Source: Campylobacterota bacterium (GTDB lineage Bacteria > Campylobacterota > Campylobacteria > Campylobacterales > Sulfurimonadaceae). Taken from it: a stretch of 64,000 nt of DNA. Every line of letters begins with the position of its first letter. The first letter of the stretch is position 1. This document shows, one piece after another, positions 46,672 through 55,643 of this stretch. The notes under the pieces were generated by a model. That model was not told where the DNA came from. It ran no database searches and worked only from the letters and a program-made list of their open reading frames with translations. Made by a program: the position numbers and the translations under genes. The stretch lies in assembly GCA_040752835.1 (NCBI GenBank), contig JBFMGG010000004.1:157032-221031 (forward strand). Direction: 5' to 3'.

Positions 46672-48036
46672 ATGAAACTCTCTCGACGCGATATGCTCAA
46701 AGCTTCCGGAATCGGCGCCGCGGCGCTGGCTCTTGGAGGCATCTCCGCGACATCGGCTTCGGCGGCCGAAAATCCTGCCGCCGCGACCGAGCTCCTGCCC
46801 AAACCCGGCGGCAAACGGGTCGTCATCGTCGGCGGCGGCTGGGGCGGCCTCACCGCAGCCCGCTACATCAAAAAAGAATCCCCCGAGGCCGAAGTGGTGG
46901 TCCTCGAAAAACGGGATCTTTTCATGTCGTGCCCGATAAGCAACGAATGGCTCAGCGGCGAAGTGGGAATGGATTTCCTGACCCGCGATTACTACACCGC
47001 CGCACAGGCGTTCGGATACAAAATGTTCCAGACCACCGTCACCGATATCGACCGTGAAACCCGCACCGTGTCGACGACGACCGGCAAGATCGGCTACGAT
47101 TATCTCCTTCTCTCGCCCGGAATCGCGTACGATTACACCAAATGGTTCGGCAAAGACACCCTTGCCGCCGAGCGGTGCCGCCAGGAGTGCCCGCCGGCGC
47201 TCATGCCCGGGAGCGAGCACGTCGCCCTTAAAAAGATGCTGGAGGAGTTCGAAGGGGGCAATTTCGTCATTTCCGTCCCCGACGGCCCCTACCGCTGCCC
47301 TCCGGCACCGTACGAGCGTGCCGCGATGGTGGCCCACTACCTGAAGAAAAACGGCATCCAGGGCAAAGTGATCCTCCTTGATCCCAAAGCCAAGCCTGCT
47401 CCGAAAGGACCCGGTTTTCTCGCGGCATACAAGGAACTTTACCCCGACATCGTCGAATATCGTTCCAATTCGCTGGTCAAAACCGTCGATCTGGATAAAA
47501 AAGAGGTCATCGTCACGGTCACCCTTGCAGACGACCGCACCGAAGAGGTACGCATCCCCTACGCTGCGGCAAATCTGATGCCGACCAACAAAGCGTCCGA
47601 AATTGTCGCGATGGCCGGTGTTTCAACGGGTAAAGCGGGATGGGGGATGATGGAATCGCCCACGTTCCAGAGCAAAGCGGACCCGAGGGTCTTCGTCATC
47701 GGGGATGCCGTCGGCGGCTATCCCTACCCCAAAAGCGGTGCGATCGCCAACGGCCAGGGACATATCGTCGCGTCCCATATCGCTTCACTGATTGCGGGGC
47801 GTCCGACGCTCAAAGAAGTGACTCTCCCTCAAAACATCTGTTATTCGATGGTCAATGACAAAGAAGCGATCTCGATCGGCGTCACCTTCTCGATGATGGA
47901 TGACAAAGACATCAACGGCAACGATATCAAAGTGATCAAGCCGAAAATGACCGAAAACAACACCCGTTCCCCCGAGCTGGGAAAAACCACGCACGAATGG
48001 TACAAAGGGATGATGCGCGACATTTTCGGAAGCTGA
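46672..48036 (+). CDS. Tat-exported flavoprotein, flavocytochrome c sulfide dehydrogenase-like
   Basis: A 454-residue FAD protein with a Tat signal (SRRDMLKASGIGAAALALGG, cleavage near 31-33), the dinucleotide motif VVIVGGGWGGLTAARYIK (about 50-67), and a C-terminal FCSD-type flavin-binding region with VFVIGDAVGGYPYPKSGAIANGQG. Cysteines 87, 169, 173 and 209 and one in NICYS could form the redox disulfide. FccB-type enzymes oxidise sulfide in the periplasm with cytochrome subunit FccA. No cytochrome gene with CxxCH is adjacent. SoxF or another periplasmic pyridine-nucleotide-independent flavoprotein is the alternative. Confidence 0.82.
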   Translation: MKLSRRDMLKASGIGAAALALGGISATSASAAENPAAATELLPKPGGKRVVIVGGGWGGLTAARYIKKESPEAEVVVLEKRDLFMSCPISNEWLSGEVGMDFLTRDYYTAAQAFGYKMFQTTVTDIDRETRTVSTTTGKIGYDYLLLSPGIAYDYTKWFGKDTLAAERCRQECPPALMPGSEHVALKKMLEEFEGGNFVISVPDGPYRCPPAPYERAAMVAHYLKKNGIQGKVILLDPKAKPAPKGPGFLAAYKELYPDIVEYRSNSLVKTVDLDKKEVIVTVTLADDRTEEVRIPYAAANLMPTNKASEIVAMAGVSTGKAGWGMMESPTFQSKADPRVFVIGDAVGGYPYPKSGAIANGQGHIVASHIASLIAGRPTLKEVTLPQNICYSMVNDKEAISIGVTFSMMDDKDINGNDIKVIKPKMTENNTRSPELGKTTHEWYKGMMRDIFGS

Positions 48037-48108
48037 CCGATTTCCCCCGCGGAGACGTTTCTCCTCCGTAGCCGCGGGATCAGGTTTAATGGTAAGTTTG
48101 GGCATAAT

Positions 48109-50967
48109 ATGCGGATGCAAACACCGTTGAACGAAGATCATCACCGGCCCCGGTCCAGACGGCTGAAAACCTTATTCAGACGGCTGTACCTAATTCTTCA
48201 TTTTCTCCTTCTCCTTAGTGTTTTTGTCATTGCGGGGGCGCTCTACGTCGCCTTCCGCCCCGACGGTCTCGAGATCGTACGCACCTACCTTCTCGAACCG
48301 CTGGGGATCCACTACACCCGTGCCGAGGGCTCCCTGATGGAAGGGTTTACCCTCCACGGCGTCCGCGCGGAGCGGATGGAAGCCAAAACCCTCACCCTGC
48401 GCTACAGCCTCGTCAAAATGCTCGAAGGGGACCACACCGTCGAATCGGTACGGATCGACGGGCTGCGGCTCCACCTCGACGATTTCGCCGACGGAAGCGA
48501 CACCCCCTGGCCGTTCCCGACGTTTCGCCTCAAACACGTCGCGATTCATAACCTTCAGCTCATCGGCACCTACCCCATCGAACTCGACATCGACGGGGTC
48601 CAGGGGAGCTACGATGGCGAAATGCTCAACTTTAAAACCTTCCGCGCCGCGTTCCGCTCCCGCTACGCCGACGGGGCCCTACACGGGACCCTTCGGGACA
48701 ACGCGATTTCGGGGGAGGCGCTCCTGTATCCCAACGCCGCCGCCCTGGCCCCCTACAGCGGCCGTTTTACCGATCTCCCCCGCACCATAGGGCTGCAAAT
48801 CGTCGAACTCTCCGACACGCGCGCGCACCTCAAAGGAAAGATCGACCGCCTTGCCCTCAAGCCCGATCCGACCCTCAGCGCCGAGAGATTCGCGTTCGAT
48901 TTTCGCTGCCGCTACGACGACGAACGCTTCGACGTCGACGCCTCCTACCTGCTGCGCCGGGGGGAGGAGACGATGCAAACCCGCCAGCACCTGCGCTATG
49001 CGTTCGACGGAATGACGACGAGCGAATTTTCCGGACGCATCGCCTCGAGCCGCCATCTCCCCTCGAACACGCTGCACGGATCACTCCGGGACGATGCCAG
49101 GGGGTTCGACGCTTCGGTCACGCTCGACGGGAGCACCCTGCACCTCTTCAGTGCCGATTACGACCGTTTTGCCTGGGAACTCGAAAGCCGCCACCAGGAC
49201 CTCGCCTTTCTCCCCGCCCTCCCCGAATTCGCCCGCACGTCGCCGCTGGGGATGCAGGCCCGCGGAAACTATACCCTCAGCACCGACACCCTTTCGGGGA
49301 GCCTGTCCGCCGAGCACAGCCACCTTCGCTTCGAGGGGGAGTTCTCGACCCGCGAGGGGGTCCACGCCCTTGAAGGTTCCCTCATCCTCCCCCCCGATGC
49401 GCCGATGTGGCGGGAGTGGAGCCGCAAACCGCCGTCACGGCTGAACCTCTCCCTCACCCACGAGCACAACGTCTCGCATCTCCATTTTCAGGGGGAATCG
49501 GTCGCATTTTCCGCATCGCTCGGCGACGGCCGGCTCAAAGGATCGGGCAACTACTCCGGGGCCTATTTCGACGTCGAGGGGTCACTGGCTCCTGGCAAAA
49601 GCGTGCTGGATATCAAAACCCTCATCCCCTCGGCATTTGCAACCGTTTCGTCGTTCCGCCCCATCGAACTCCACAAGGGGGAATACTACGATGCCGAGAT
49701 CCGCGCCCGGGCACGCGTCACGATCACCGATACGGTCGAAATCGACGCGAACGTCCAGGTACCGTGGTATGCGGCCGTCCTCGATACCCAGCACTCTTTC
49801 GGGGGGACCAACGGCTCGATCGACCTGCATTACCGCGAGGGGAACCTCACGATCCCCGCCTACCGTTTCGAAATCGCCGACCACCCGATCACCTCGAAAC
49901 GGACCTCGCATCTGCGCCTTACCCCCTCGGGCGATCTCCTCGTCGATGATTTCTGGATCTACGACACCCTCTTGCTGCAGGGGGCGGTTTCGGACGAAAA
50001 AGGGACGTCACTGCGCCTCTTCTCCGACCGGTTCGCCTACGAAGGCCCCGAGGGGAACGCCCATGCCGCGGCCGACATCACCTTTCTCCGCGACCGCGCG
50101 GGGGAACAGCAGCTTTACGGAAATGTAACAATTCTGGACGGAACGATCTCCTACCTGCCGCTGCAGCAGTTCAAAGTTCTCGACGACGACATCATCATCG
50201 TCCAGGACGTCCGTCCCCCTTCGCACACGCGGCTTTCGATGAACGTCCGCATCACTTCCCAAGAACCGCTCAAACTCCAGACCAAGGAACTCAACCTGCG
50301 ATTGATCCCCGACATCACCCTCTGGCGCGATCCGCTGGGACCGATGCAGATACTGGGGATGATGACGATCCCCTCGGGAACCGCCACGAGCGCGGGGAAA
50401 CGGTTCGATATCCACCACTCCGAAATCTATTTCGGAGGCGACGTCCCCCTCAACCCCTACCTCAACCTCACCATCGGTCATGAAGTCGATTACAAAAAAA
50501 TCGTCATCTACGTCACCCATACCCTCGATTCGCCGATTTTCCTCTTCACCTCCGATCCGGTGATGAGCCAAAACGACATCATGAGCTACATCCTCTTCGG
50601 TTCCCCCGCCAACACCGTCGCGGGGAGCGATTCGGGGACCTCATCGGTCCGTGCGGACGCGACCAACTTCATGCTCGGGGCGGGACTCAAAGGGCTCATC
50701 AACAGTACGACCAAACTCCAGATCGATACGATGAACATCCTCACTACCCAGGAAGGGGGAATGGGCTTCGAGGTGGGTGCGCGGATCAACAAAAACCTCC
50801 GCGTCCTCTACAAAAACGACACCCTCTCCAGCATCCTCGTACAGTACCAGCTCAACCGCTGGCTGCGGCTCGATGCCGACGTCCACGAACTGGGGCAGGG
50901 GATCAACGCCGTGTACATCAAAGATTTCCGCGATTTTCTCCCCCACAACAAGCCCCTCAAAAAATAA
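48109..50967 (+). CDS. tamB: Translocation and assembly module protein TamB
   Basis: A 952-residue protein with one N-terminal transmembrane anchor (about 26-46), a long periplasmic stretch of repeated beta segments, and the conserved C-terminal DUF490 domain (about 600-952, with LRDRAGEQQLYGNVTILDGTISY, VDYKKIVIYVTHTLDSPIFLFTSDPVMSQNDIMSYILFG). TamB spans the periplasm and works with TamA or in lipid transport to the outer membrane. Here it is 5 kb from tamA with unrelated genes between. Two in-frame ATG codons (48109, 48115) are equally possible starts. Confidence 0.88.
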   Translation: MRMQTPLNEDHHRPRSRRLKTLFRRLYLILHFLLLLSVFVIAGALYVAFRPDGLEIVRTYLLEPLGIHYTRAEGSLMEGFTLHGVRAERMEAKTLTLRYSLVKMLEGDHTVESVRIDGLRLHLDDFADGSDTPWPFPTFRLKHVAIHNLQLIGTYPIELDIDGVQGSYDGEMLNFKTFRAAFRSRYADGALHGTLRDNAISGEALLYPNAAALAPYSGRFTDLPRTIGLQIVELSDTRAHLKGKIDRLALKPDPTLSAERFAFDFRCRYDDERFDVDASYLLRRGEETMQTRQHLRYAFDGMTTSEFSGRIASSRHLPSNTLHGSLRDDARGFDASVTLDGSTLHLFSADYDRFAWELESRHQDLAFLPALPEFARTSPLGMQARGNYTLSTDTLSGSLSAEHSHLRFEGEFSTREGVHALEGSLILPPDAPMWREWSRKPPSRLNLSLTHEHNVSHLHFQGESVAFSASLGDGRLKGSGNYSGAYFDVEGSLAPGKSVLDIKTLIPSAFATVSSFRPIELHKGEYYDAEIRARARVTITDTVEIDANVQVPWYAAVLDTQHSFGGTNGSIDLHYREGNLTIPAYRFEIADHPITSKRTSHLRLTPSGDLLVDDFWIYDTLLLQGAVSDEKGTSLRLFSDRFAYEGPEGNAHAAADITFLRDRAGEQQLYGNVTILDGTISYLPLQQFKVLDDDIIIVQDVRPPSHTRLSMNVRITSQEPLKLQTKELNLRLIPDITLWRDPLGPMQILGMMTIPSGTATSAGKRFDIHHSEIYFGGDVPLNPYLNLTIGHEVDYKKIVIYVTHTLDSPIFLFTSDPVMSQNDIMSYILFGSPANTVAGSDSGTSSVRADATNFMLGAGLKGLINSTTKLQIDTMNILTTQEGGMGFEVGARINKNLRVLYKNDTLSSILVQYQLNRWLRLDADVHELGQGINAVYIKDFRDFLPHNKPLKK

Positions 50968-50969
50968 TT

Positions 50970-50985
50970 CTTGACTTCGGTCAAG
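50970..50985 (+). promoter_or_regulatory. FNR/CRP-type operator (TTGAC-N4-GTCAA)
   Basis: A perfect palindrome CTTGAC-TTCG-GTCAAG. The -10 box TATACT lies at 51007-51012, so the site is centred near -41.5 from the expected start of transcription, the classical position for activation by FNR/DNR/NssR-type regulators. It precedes the hemerythrin gene. It also overlaps the tail of tamB's downstream gap and could form an RNA hairpin, but lacks a T run. Confidence 0.7.
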
Positions 50986-51040
50986 TTTATTCGCCGACGT
51001 CCGATCTATACTGTCGTCATTTGATCCTCAGGAGAGACTT

Positions 51041-51475
51041 ATGAGCATTCTTTCTTTCATGCGCGACGACCACCGTGCATGCGACCACCACTACGCCGAG
51101 GCCGAATCGGCCCTGCTGGCCAAAGACCCCGAAAAAGCGCGCACCGCGTTCGCCGCGTTCGAGCACTCCACCCTGCACCATTTCGACATGGAGGAAAAAG
51201 AGCTTTTCCTCGCTTTCGAAAAACGGACGGGGATGATGGGCGGCCCGACGCAGATGATGCGCTACGAGCATCAGCAGCTGCGCAGCCTCCTCGAATCGAT
51301 GCGCCTCGCCCTCGCCGAAAACCGTATCGACGATTTTTTCGGCATCGGCGAATCGATGATGATCATGCTCCAGCAGCACAACATGAAAGAAGAGCAGATG
51401 CTCTACCCGATGATCGACCGCTCGCTCGGCACCGATGCCGAGGAGATGATCGTCAAGCTCAAAGAGATGGCATGA
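51041..51475 (+). CDS. Hemerythrin-like (HHE domain) protein
   Basis: A 144-residue four-helix protein with the metal ligands of the hemerythrin HHE family: DDHRACDHHYAEAE, HSTLHHFDMEEKEL, YEHQQLRSLLES and LQQHNMKEEQMLYPMID. Such diiron proteins bind O2 or NO, or repair iron-sulfur centres. AGGAGAG lies 6 bases upstream. It heads an operon with a DUF2249 protein and a 12-TM membrane protein behind an FNR-type site; this trio suggests a role in nitric oxide or microaerobic physiology. Confidence 0.87.
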   Translation: MSILSFMRDDHRACDHHYAEAESALLAKDPEKARTAFAAFEHSTLHHFDMEEKELFLAFEKRTGMMGGPTQMMRYEHQQLRSLLESMRLALAENRIDDFFGIGESMMIMLQQHNMKEEQMLYPMIDRSLGTDAEEMIVKLKEMA

Positions 51476-51714
51476 TCCTCCTCGACACCCGCGAGTACGA
51501 CCACCCGATCCCGCTGGAGATGGCCGTCGGCGCGTTCCGCCGCCTCGCCGGGGACGAGGTGATCCACATGATCCACCGCCGCGAGCCGATCCCGCTGTTT
51601 GAGATCATCACGCGCAACGGGGGGCGCTATCTCTCCTATTTGGATGCGGAAAACGTGTGGCACATCTACATCACCCGCAGTCCCACCCTGGATTTGGAGG
51701 TATACCGTGTATAA
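51472..51714 (+). CDS. DUF2249 domain protein
   Basis: An 80-residue protein matching DUF2249: LDTREYDHPIPLEMAVGAFRRL at the start, then HMIHRREPIPLFEII and WHIYITRSP. DUF2249 has a SirA/TusA-like fold and is commonly found next to hemerythrins and nitrogen oxide genes. Its ATG overlaps the hemerythrin stop (ATGA), and its end overlaps the next gene by 8 bases. Its molecular role is not established. Confidence 0.8.
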   Translation: MILLDTREYDHPIPLEMAVGAFRRLAGDEVIHMIHRREPIPLFEIITRNGGRYLSYLDAENVWHIYITRSPTLDLEVYRV

Positions 51715-52972
51715 CGGCCTTTCGCTCGACCAGGCGCCGCCGATCTCGGTGGTGCTCCGCTTTTTCCTTACCGTTCCTTTTTTCGGAATCGCCCTGTGCG
51801 CACTCGTATTTTTCGCACCGCGCGAAGTCCTCACCCCGCTGCACCCTTATTCGCTCTCCGCGATCCACCTGATGTTTTTGGGGGTAATGAGCATGAGCAT
51901 GATCGGCGCGCTGTTCCAGATGCAGAGTGTCCTGGGGGGGAAACCGATCCCCGCACCGGCGGGCAACGCCCTGATCATCCACACGTTTTTGACGATCGGA
52001 ACCCTCTCGCTCGCAACGGGGTTTCTGCTGTCACAACCGGTCCTCTTCACCCTTGCGTCGGTCCTGCTGGGAGCCGCGATCGTTTATACGGCCAACCTGG
52101 TCCTGCCGCTGCTGTTCGGGGGGGTCACCCACGATACGCTGCGGGGGATGCGCCTCTCCCTGATTGCCCTGACGTTCACGGCTCTGCTGGGGATCGTGAT
52201 GGCGTCGTCGTACGCCTCCGGGTCGTTCGGGTTTTACCACGAAGCGATCCGCACGTCCCACTACTCGCTGGGGCTGATCGGATGGGCCGCCGCCCTCGTT
52301 ATCGCGGTGGCGTTTCAGGTCATCGAGATGTTTTTCGTCACCGCCCCCTACAGCCGATGGTGCAAACGCAACGCCTTTAGGGTACTCTCGGCCGCCCTGG
52401 TTTTCAAAATCGCCTTTGCGTTTGCGGGATGGCCCTACGGCTGGGTGGCCGACCTCGTCATCGCCGCCTGGCTGGTCGGCTTTGCCGTAACGACCCTCAA
52501 ACGGCTGTCGGAGCGCAAACGGCGTGTTAGCGACGTGAGCGTCCGGTTTTGGAATGCGGGGATGGCCCTGCTGCTCCTCGCATCGCTCGCCCATGCGGTG
52601 TCCCTGTTCATCCCCGCGCCGTCCCTGGAAACCTTTGCGCTGCTCTCGTATGCCCTCTTCGTCCTCGCGGTCATTCTGGGGATGATGAACAAAATCGTCC
52701 CCTTCCTGGTATGGTTCCACCTCAATTCGGCCGGATTCATGGACGCACCGATCATGTCCAACGTCATCCCCGCCTCCCGTTCCAAACTCCTCTTCACCCT
52801 GTTCTCCCTCACGGCCCTCGCGCTGCTGTCCGGCAGCGTGTCGGGCGAGGCATTGGCCGCCGCGGGGCTGTTCGGCTCGGCGATGTTCGGCGTGCTGCTC
52901 TACAACCTGCTCAAAGCACTTTCCCTCTACCGCCACACTCTCGCCCACGGACAACGGTTTACGTTCGAATAG
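51707..52972 (+). CDS. 12-TM membrane protein, NnrS/heme-copper-oxidase-subunit-I-like
   Basis: A 421-residue integral membrane protein with about 12 transmembrane helices. Conserved-looking histidines lie in or near helices: LHPYSLSAIHLMFLGVMSMSM, the IIHTFLTIG segment, SHYSLGLIGW, LAHAVSLF and WFHLNSAGFMDAPIMS. The pattern HxxxLGxxSMxMIGALFQM recalls a family related to heme-copper oxidase subunit I or NnrS found beside DUF2249 and hemerythrin genes. Heme binding and a role in NO metabolism are inferences. GTG start with TGGAGG 6 bases upstream, overlapping DUF2249. Confidence 0.65.
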   Translation: MYNGLSLDQAPPISVVLRFFLTVPFFGIALCALVFFAPREVLTPLHPYSLSAIHLMFLGVMSMSMIGALFQMQSVLGGKPIPAPAGNALIIHTFLTIGTLSLATGFLLSQPVLFTLASVLLGAAIVYTANLVLPLLFGGVTHDTLRGMRLSLIALTFTALLGIVMASSYASGSFGFYHEAIRTSHYSLGLIGWAAALVIAVAFQVIEMFFVTAPYSRWCKRNAFRVLSAALVFKIAFAFAGWPYGWVADLVIAAWLVGFAVTTLKRLSERKRRVSDVSVRFWNAGMALLLLASLAHAVSLFIPAPSLETFALLSYALFVLAVILGMMNKIVPFLVWFHLNSAGFMDAPIMSNVIPASRSKLLFTLFSLTALALLSGSVSGEALAAAGLFGSAMFGVLLYNLLKALSLYRHTLAHGQRFTFE

Positions 52973-53011
52973 CGGTCCCCCGGCCTTTCGCTTTTATCGC
53001 CCCATCTGCGC

Positions 53012-53017
53012 TATAAT
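53012..53017 (+). promoter_or_regulatory. Promoter (-10 box) of the MgtC/DUF4010 gene
   Basis: A perfect TATAAT in gcgctataatcg lies 30 bases before the start at 53047. Confidence 0.5.
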
Positions 53018-53046
53018 CGTTAGAGAAAGAACGGCGGAGGGGTACC

Positions 53047-54306
53047 ATGGAAATCGATTCGTTATTCATCCAAAACAGCGGCCTTTCGCTGGTGCTCGGG
53101 TTTCTCGTCGGGCTTCAGCGCGAAATGCATACGATCTATTCGAACAAAACCCAGGATTTCGGCGGGGCAAGAACCTTTTCGATGATTTCGCTCTTTGGAT
53201 ACCTCTCGGCCTGGGCGAGCGCCTATTTCCCCTATTTTTTCCTCGTCGCCGCCGGGCTGATGGGGTTGCTGCTCGTCGCCGCCTACGTCGTCAACAACAT
53301 CTCCGCCTCGGAAAAAGGTTCCACCACGGAGTTCGCCGCCCTCGTCACCTTCCTCGTGGGTGCGATGCTCTATTTCACCCTTCCCATCTTCCCCGTCTTC
53401 ATCGCCATCCTCGTCCTTTTTGTCCTGAACCTCAAAGACAAGATCCGCGAATACGAACAAACCCTCACCAAACAAGACCTCGGCGCAGCCATCATGTTTA
53501 TGGTGATGACCTTCGTCATCCTGCCGATCCTCCCCGACGAGCCGATCGGCCCGATGGGGTTGATCAACCCCTACCTCATCTGGATCATGGTCGTTCTGGT
53601 GGCGGGAATCTCCTTTTTCGGCTACATCGCGATCCGCTTTTTCGGAACGACCCACGGAATCGGCGTCGCGGGGCTCTTCGGCGGCCTCGTCTCCTCGACG
53701 GCCGTGGCGATGAGCATGGCCCGCAGGGTCAATGAAAACGGCTTCCTGAGCAAAAACCTCGCCATCGGCATCGCGCTGGCCTCGTCGATGATGCTGATCC
53801 GCGCTGGAATCGAGATGTGGGTAATCAACCCCGCGCTCACCCTCCCCTTCCTCCTTCCCATCGCCCTGGGGTCGGTCGCGGGGTACGGTTACATCGCCTT
53901 TTTGTATTTTACCTCCCGCCACGAAAACATCCCCCAGGACATCAAGTTCAAAAACCCCTTCAGCCTCAAAGAGGCGCTGATGATGGGGCTCATCTTCGGG
54001 ATCACGCTGGCGCTCATCAAGCTGGCCGACCAGTACGTCGGGAACATGGGGGTTTACGCGGTCGCCGCCGTTTCGGGGATCGCCGACGTCGACGCGATCA
54101 TCCTCTCCCTCTCATCGCTGGCCAAATCGACCCTCCACCCCTCGACCGCCCACATCGCGATCCTCATCGCGATCCTCGCCAATTCGCTGGCCAAAGCGCT
54201 TCTCGTACTGTTCCTTGGCAATGTAGCCCTCTTCCGGTTGGCCATCACCTATTTTCTGATCTCGATCGGCACCTTTACCGCCGCCGCGCTCCTAACGCTC
54301 TTCTAA
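53047..54306 (+). CDS. MgtC/SapB + DUF4010 family membrane protein
   Basis: A 419-residue membrane protein with about 12 transmembrane segments. The N-terminal part (about 1-130) is MgtC/SapB-like (LVLGFLVGLQREMHT, GGARTFSMISLFGYLSAW) and the rest DUF4010 (YIAIRFFGTTHGIGVAGLFGGLVSSTAVAMSMARR, VSGIADVDAIILSLSSLAK). The family has been linked with metal or envelope homeostasis, but no activity is proven. It is a single gene with its own promoter and terminator. Confidence 0.82.
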   Translation: MEIDSLFIQNSGLSLVLGFLVGLQREMHTIYSNKTQDFGGARTFSMISLFGYLSAWASAYFPYFFLVAAGLMGLLLVAAYVVNNISASEKGSTTEFAALVTFLVGAMLYFTLPIFPVFIAILVLFVLNLKDKIREYEQTLTKQDLGAAIMFMVMTFVILPILPDEPIGPMGLINPYLIWIMVVLVAGISFFGYIAIRFFGTTHGIGVAGLFGGLVSSTAVAMSMARRVNENGFLSKNLAIGIALASSMMLIRAGIEMWVINPALTLPFLLPIALGSVAGYGYIAFLYFTSRHENIPQDIKFKNPFSLKEALMMGLIFGITLALIKLADQYVGNMGVYAVAAVSGIADVDAIILSLSSLAKSTLHPSTAHIAILIAILANSLAKALLVLFLGNVALFRLAITYFLISIGTFTAAALLTLF

Positions 54307-54311
54307 CGCTT

Positions 54312-54336
54312 CCCCCGTTTGGGGGTTATCTTTTTT
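54312..54336 (+). terminator. Rho-independent terminator
   Basis: CCCCC-GTTT-GGGGG followed by TTATCTTTTTT, 6 bases after the stop of the MgtC/DUF4010 gene. It is the best classical terminator in the window. Confidence 0.8.
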
Positions 54337-54379
54337 CCCGTTTTGCCGATATAGTGTTATACCAAACGGGAGTCCAGCC

Positions 54380-55321
54380 ATGCAGATCGCAGCCCAAAGC
54401 CTCAGCCTCAGCGCGTCGTCCCTGCACTATCGCAGCGAACAGGAAACATTGTCCCTCAGTTCCCCTTCCGCAGCCGTTTCCAAAGGGGTCGAAGCAGTGT
54501 GCGAATCCTCCGGCGACGATCCGCTCGAAGGGGTCGATCCCAAATACCGGATGATGGCACTCATGCTCGAAGCGCTAACGGGGCAGAAGATCACGTTAGC
54601 CGCTTTCCGCCCTAACGCGACGGCGGGTTCGGCGGTCGGCTCGGCCGGAACGGGCAGCGTTCCGAGTAATTCCCCGATTCTCGAATACCAGTACCAGATG
54701 CAAGAACTCAACCGCATGAGCTTTTCGGCAGAGGGGAAAGCCGTTCTCGAAGACGGCACCGTCCGGGAGTTCTCCCTTTCCATCGAATGGACCCAAAGTT
54801 TTTCCGAATCGGTACGCCTGCGGATCCAGGACGGCAAGATTCTGACCGATCCCCTCGTCATTTCGTTCGACGGTTCACAGCCGCTCTCTTCCAACGCGTT
54901 TGCCTTCAACCTGACGGGCAAAGAGGGTCAAAGCCTCCCTTACCTCTCCGGACGCGCGGGCTACCTCGCCCTCGATAACGACCGCGACGGGAAAATCACA
55001 CAGGGAAGCGAACTCTTCGGCCCCCGCACGGGGGAAGGGTTCATGGAGCTCGCCGCCCACGACGACGACGGCAACGGATGGATCGATTCGGGTGACGCGG
55101 TGTTCAAACAGCTGCGCATATGGATGGTAAACGAGGAGGGCGAAAATCTCCTCTCGCTCCAAGAAGCGGGAATCGGTGCGATCAGCCTCAAAACGGCATC
55201 GATCGATTACGCGTTCAAAAGCGACGCCGATACAACCGTGGCGCAGTACAAAAAAGCTTCCGTCGCATTAGGCGAAACAGCAGGTACCTACGGCGTTTTC
55301 GAAGTGGATGTGGCGGTTTAA
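54380..55321 (+). CDS. EF-hand-like calcium-binding protein, unknown function
   Basis: A 313-residue protein without an obvious signal peptide. The first 90 residues are Ser/Ala-rich; a beta-rich middle follows. The C-terminal third has two calcium-binding loops, DNDRDGKITQGSELFG and DDDGNGWIDSGDAVF, with the family text GPRTGEGFMELAAHD between them and LLSLQEAGIGAISL after. This ELFGPxTGxGFxELAxxD pattern occurs in many secreted or surface repeat proteins. A TATAGT -10 box lies at 54350-54355. Role unknown; possibly surface or flagellum related. Confidence 0.65.
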   Translation: MQIAAQSLSLSASSLHYRSEQETLSLSSPSAAVSKGVEAVCESSGDDPLEGVDPKYRMMALMLEALTGQKITLAAFRPNATAGSAVGSAGTGSVPSNSPILEYQYQMQELNRMSFSAEGKAVLEDGTVREFSLSIEWTQSFSESVRLRIQDGKILTDPLVISFDGSQPLSSNAFAFNLTGKEGQSLPYLSGRAGYLALDNDRDGKITQGSELFGPRTGEGFMELAAHDDDGNGWIDSGDAVFKQLRIWMVNEEGENLLSLQEAGIGAISLKTASIDYAFKSDADTTVAQYKKASVALGETAGTYGVFEVDVAV

Positions 55322-55393
55322 TACCCAAGAAAAAGATACCGTTGTAAAAGATTTTGGTTCCGGAAGTGGTGAAAAGAGGGAAGTTAAAAGATT

Positions 55394-55482
55394 ATGGCAG
55401 ACAGGAAGAGATTCGAACTCTCGGTAGGTTGCCCTACACACGCGTTCCAGGCGTGCGCCTTCGACCACTCGGCCACCTGTCT
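55394..55482 (-). tRNA. tRNA-Ser (anticodon GGA)
   Basis: A complete 89-base class II tRNA on the minus strand: acceptor stem AGACAGG/CCTGTCT, D arm with GAGTGGTCGAAGGC, anticodon stem CACGC/GCGTG with loop CTGGAAC (anticodon GGA), a long variable arm TGTAGGGCAACCTACC, T arm GAGAG-TTCGAAT-CTCTT, discriminator G and encoded CCA. It reads UCC and UCU. Confidence 0.95.
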
Positions 55483-55643
55483 ATTGGAAGATTGAAATTA
55501 TATCCGATTTAGCTTAAAAAGGGTGTAGAAAGAAAAGACAAAGCCTAGGGGAGGCGCCGTTACCGACGTTCCCGCTATAACTTTTCGAAGGAGAATCGAA
55601 CCGTCATTGTAAAAAAGAAGTGTTAATTTTGTGTAAAAAATCT

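Noticed and set aside
55586-55604. T-arm-like sequence (gaatcgaac context) downstream of tRNA-Ser, possible tRNA fragment or attachment site
   Set aside because: Only the TTCGA-type loop resembles a tRNA; the stem does not pair over five bases and there is no acceptor or anticodon arm, nor a matching integrase.
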